DNA of 33,702 nt from Bacillus sp. AFS098217 (GTDB lineage: Bacteria > Bacillota > Bacilli > Bacillales > Bacillaceae_G). The first letter of the stretch is position 1. Each line of letters starts with the position of its first letter. The notes beneath the pieces are model-generated. The model ran no database searches and was not told the DNA's origin. It worked only from the letters and a program-made list of their open reading frames with translations. The stretch is from positions 1-33,702 of the forward strand of contig NZ_NVPR01000016.1 of NCBI RefSeq assembly GCF_002551815.1, given 5' to 3'. Positions 30,989-33,702 of the stretch are shown piece after piece. The translations under genes were made by a program, and so were the position numbers.

Positions 30989-32263
30989 GTGGCATTTGAA
31001 TTTAAACTACCAGATATCGGTGAAGGTATCCACGAAGGTGAAATCGTAAAATGGTTTATTAAACCAGGCGATGAAGTAAACGAAGACGATGTACTTCTTG
31101 AAGTACAAAATGATAAAGCAGTTGTAGAAATCCCTTCTCCAGTTAAAGGAAAAGTACTTGACATTCTTGTAGAAGAAGGTACAGTAGCAGTAGTAGGAGA
31201 TGTTCTTGTTAAATTTGACGCTCCTGGATATGAAAACCTTAAATTTAAAGGTGACGATCATGACGGAGCTCCAAAAGCTGAAGAAGCTCCAGCAGCGGCA
31301 GCTACTCCAGCAGCAACTGAAGAAGTAGTTAATGAGCGCGTAATTGCTATGCCATCTGTTCGTAAATATGCACGTGAAAAAGGTGTAGACATCCTTAAAG
31401 TAGCTGGTACTGGTAAAAACGGTCGTATTGTAAAAGCTGACATCGATGCATTTGCAAATGGTGGACAAGCAGCAGTAGCAGCAACTGAAGCTCCAGTAGC
31501 GGCAGAAGCTCCAGCAGCGAAAGAAGAAGCACCAAAAGCACAACCAATTCCAGCTGGTGAATACCCAGAAACTCGTGAGAAAATGAGCGGTATCCGTAAA
31601 GCAATTGCGAAAGCAATGGTTAACTCTAAACACACAGCTCCTCACGTAACATTAATGGACGAAGTAGATGTAACAGAACTTGTTGCTCACCGTAAAAAGT
31701 TCAAAGCTGTTGCAGCTGACAAAGGTATTAAATTAACTTACCTTCCATACGTTGTAAAAGCGTTAACATCTGCATTACGTGAATACCCAATGTTGAACAC
31801 TTCTTTAGATGATGCATCTTCAGAAATCGTTCATAAACATTACTTCAACATCGGTATCGCAGCTGATACAGACAAAGGTCTATTAGTACCAGTTGTTAAA
31901 GATACAGATCGCAAATCTATCTTCACAATCTCTAACGAGATCAATGAACTTGCTGGTAAAGCACGTGACGGTCGCTTAGCTCCAGCTGAAATGAAAGGTG
32001 CTTCTTGCACAATTACAAACATTGGTTCTGCAGGTGGACAATGGTTCACTCCAGTTATCAATCACCCAGAAGTAGCAATCCTTGGTATTGGCCGTATCGC
32101 TGAGAAACCAGTTGTGAAAAACGGTGAAATCGTTGCAGCTCCAGTATTAGCATTATCTCTAAGCTTTGACCATCGTTTAATTGACGGCGCAACTGCTCAA
32201 AAAGCATTAAACCAAATTAAACGTTTATTGAACGACCCACAATTATTAGTAATGGAGGCGTAA
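30989..32263 (+). CDS. pdhC: Dihydrolipoamide acetyltransferase E2 of pyruvate dehydrogenase
   Basis: A 424-residue E2 core protein with one lipoyl domain (1-80, lipoyl Lys43 in QNDKAVVEI), an Ala/Pro/Glu-rich linker, a peripheral-subunit-binding domain (about 118-155, [14 protein letters not shown]), a second Ala-rich linker and the catalytic domain (about 195-424). The active-site motif is [10 protein letters not shown] near the end. It forms the core of the complex and passes acetyl to CoA. GTG start after AGGGGG. Its Ala-rich linkers create long but meaningless minus-strand frames. Confidence 0.97.
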   Translation: MAFEFKLPDIGEGIHEGEIVKWFIKPGDEVNEDDVLLEVQNDKAVVEIPSPVKGKVLDILVEEGTVAVVGDVLVKFDAPGYENLKFKGDDHDGAPKAEEAPAAAATPAATEEVVNERVIAMPSVRKYAREKGVDILKVAGTGKNGRIVKADIDAFANGGQAAVAATEAPVAAEAPAAKEEAPKAQPIPAGEYPETREKMSGIRKAIAKAMVNSKHTAPHVTLMDEVDVTELVAHRKKFKAVAADKGIKLTYLPYVVKALTSALREYPMLNTSLDDASSEIVHKHYFNIGIAADTDKGLLVPVVKDTDRKSIFTISNEINELAGKARDGRLAPAEMKGASCTITNIGSAGGQWFTPVINHPEVAILGIGRIAEKPVVKNGEIVAAPVLALSLSFDHRLIDGATAQKALNQIKRLLNDPQLLVMEA

Positions 32264-32268
32264 TAACA

Positions 32269-33681
32269 ATGGTAGTAGGAGATTTCCCAATTGAATTAGA
32301 TACAGTCGTTGTTGGTGCAGGTCCTGGTGGATATGTTGCAGCAATTCGTGCAGCACAATTAGGTCAAAAGGTAGCAATTATTGAAAAGGCTAACCTTGGT
32401 GGCGTATGCTTAAACGTTGGATGTATTCCTTCTAAAGCATTAATCAATGCAGGTCACCGTTATGAGAATGCAAAACATTCTGATGACATGGGTATCACTG
32501 CTGAGAACGTAACAGTTGATTTCACAAAAGTTCAAGAATGGAAAAACGGCGTAGTTAAGAAATTAACTGGCGGTGTTGAAGGCCTTCTTAAAGGTAACAA
32601 AGTTGAAATCATTCGCGGTGAAGCTTACTTTGTAGATGCAAACACATTACGCGTAATGACTGAAGATGCAGCTCAAACGTATACGTTTAAAAATGCTGTT
32701 CTTGCAACAGGTTCTACTCCAATTGAAATTCCTGGATTCAAATACTCTAAACGTGTTCTTAACTCAACTGGTGCTTTAAGCTTACCTGAAATTCCGAAAA
32801 AGCTTGTTGTAATCGGCGGCGGTTACATCGGTATGGAATTAGGTACTGCATATGCAAACTTCGGTACTGAAGTTACTGTATTAGAAGCTGGCGATGAAAT
32901 CTTAGCTGGTTTTGAAAAAGCAATGAGCCAAGTTGTAAAACGTGCCCTTCAGAAAAAAGGTAACGTAACAATCCATACAAAAGCTATGGCTAAAGGCGTT
33001 GAAGAAACTGAAAACGGTGTAAAAGTTAGCTTCGAAGTTAAAGGCGAAGTACAAACTGTAGAAGCAGATTACGTATTAGTAACTGTAGGTCGTCGTCCAA
33101 ATACTCAAGAAATCGGTCTTGAGCAAGTTGGAATTAAAATGACTGACCGTGGTCTAATCGAAATCGACGAACAATGCCGTACGAATGTACCAAACATCTA
33201 TGCAATTGGTGATATCGTTCCTGGACCACCATTAGCTCATAAAGCTTCTTACGAAGGTAAAGTAGCTGTTGAAGCAATTAGCGGTCACGCAGCGGCAATC
33301 GATTACATCGGAATTCCAGCAGTATGCTTCACTGATCCAGAATTAGCATCTGTTGGTTACACTAAGAAACAAGCTGAAGAAGCTGGAATGACAGTAGCAG
33401 TTTCTAAATTCCCATTCGCTGCAAACGGTCGTGCATTATCATTAAACAGCACAGACGGTTTCGTACAACTTGTAACACGTAAAGAAGATGGTCTTCTTGT
33501 AGGTGCACAAGTTGCAGGTGCAGGTGCTTCTGACATTATCTCTGAGATTGGTTTAGCTATCGAAGCTGGAATGACAGCAGAAGATATCGCTCAAACAATC
33601 CATGCTCACCCAACATTAGGTGAAATTACAATGGAAGCAGCTGAAGTTGCTCTTGGAATGCCAATTCACATTGTAAAATAA
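32269..33681 (+). CDS. pdhD: Dihydrolipoamide dehydrogenase E3
   Basis: A 470-residue FAD disulfide oxidoreductase. The FAD motif is [19 protein letters not shown] (about 13-31), the redox disulfide is [13 protein letters not shown], the NAD motif is [16 protein letters not shown], then [15 protein letters not shown], with the catalytic His in HAHPTLGE near the end. It reoxidises lipoyl-E2 and may also serve the other 2-oxo acid complexes. ATG start about ten bases after GGAGG inside the pdhC end; five bases separate the genes. Confidence 0.97.
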   Translation: MVVGDFPIELDTVVVGAGPGGYVAAIRAAQLGQKVAIIEKANLGGVCLNVGCIPSKALINAGHRYENAKHSDDMGITAENVTVDFTKVQEWKNGVVKKLTGGVEGLLKGNKVEIIRGEAYFVDANTLRVMTEDAAQTYTFKNAVLATGSTPIEIPGFKYSKRVLNSTGALSLPEIPKKLVVIGGGYIGMELGTAYANFGTEVTVLEAGDEILAGFEKAMSQVVKRALQKKGNVTIHTKAMAKGVEETENGVKVSFEVKGEVQTVEADYVLVTVGRRPNTQEIGLEQVGIKMTDRGLIEIDEQCRTNVPNIYAIGDIVPGPPLAHKASYEGKVAVEAISGHAAAIDYIGIPAVCFTDPELASVGYTKKQAEEAGMTVAVSKFPFAANGRALSLNSTDGFVQLVTRKEDGLLVGAQVAGAGASDIISEIGLAIEAGMTAEDIAQTIHAHPTLGEITMEAAEVALGMPIHIVK

Positions 33682-33689
33682 TATAAAAT

Positions 33690-33702
33690 AAAAAAGAACC
33701 CG
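33690..33702 (+). terminator. Start of the pdhD terminator, cut by the window edge
   Basis: AAAAAAGAACCCG just after pdhD looks like the left arm of an intrinsic terminator (compare the AAAGGAACCC arm at 3501). The right arm is outside the window. Confidence 0.4.

Noticed and set aside
31007-31645. 212-codon minus-strand frame opposite pdhC (and a second of 125 codons)
   Set aside because: It lies inside a complete pdhC, is rich in Cys, Phe and Ser as expected from reading Ala/Glu/Lys codons backwards, and has no ribosome binding site.

Overview
The window is chromosomal DNA of a low-GC Firmicute, almost certainly a member of the Bacillus cereus group. Protein after protein matches the Bacillus subtilis yku/ykq/ykr-pdh region as I remember it: YkyA, YkyB, YkuE, FadH, YkuI, YkuJ, YkuK, AbbA, DarB, CcpC, DapH, DapL, YkuU, YkuV, KtrC, RNase J1, RpoY, YkrA, Def and PdhABCD. 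AT-rich spacers, AGGAGG-type ribosome binding sites, frequent GTG and TTG starts and many intrinsic terminators fit this. No tool or database was run. Family names rest on motif recognition and recalled synteny.

Layout. (1) 1-4.1 kb is the accessory-looking end: a PadR-type regulator and a DHA2 drug/proton antiporter on the minus strand, the antiporter promoter carrying a perfect palindrome, then a DUF11-like protein, a decayed GGDEF remnant and a possible small RNA. (2) 4.1-10.1 kb holds a polysaccharide deacetylase, a YkyA-like lipoprotein, convergent ykyB, and ppx followed by ppk for polyphosphate turnover. (3) 10.2-22 kb is the yku-like block: a small Pro/Tyr-rich protein, the Tat-type phosphoesterase YkuE, FadH with a FadR-like site, the degenerate EAL protein YkuI, a DUF3993-type protein, a small glutaredoxin, YkuJ, an unlisted 49-aa zinc ribbon, YkuK, the AbrB antirepressor AbbA, the c-di-AMP receptor DarB, CcpC, the acetylated branch of lysine/DAP synthesis (DapH, DapL), and a peroxiredoxin/thioredoxin-like pair with a PerR-type box. 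(4) 22-28 kb has an unassigned membrane protein, KtrC, RNase J1 with RpoY, a 23-residue cationic peptide gene, YkrA, Def and a YjcZ-type sporulation peptide. (5) 28.6 kb to the end is the complete pyruvate dehydrogenase operon pdhABCD with a strong promoter, a structured leader and a long hairpin between pdhB and pdhC.

Most genes are housekeeping or stationary-phase/sporulation functions in ancestral Bacillus order. Compared with the recalled B. subtilis order, ykuN-P and ykuS-T are missing, ykyA lies far from pdhA, and ppx-ppk and extra small genes are present. Four related imperfect repeats (about 33-178, 2800-2900, 17433-17488, 21823-21885) look like dispersed B. cereus-group repeats. I see no rRNA, tRNA, CRISPR, phage, insertion sequence or obvious defence system. 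The best candidates for undescribed biology are the small items: the cationic peptide upstream of rpoY-rnjA, the small RNA candidate near 4.0 kb, the zinc ribbon inside the ykuJ-ykuK interval, and the palindrome-controlled efflux promoter.
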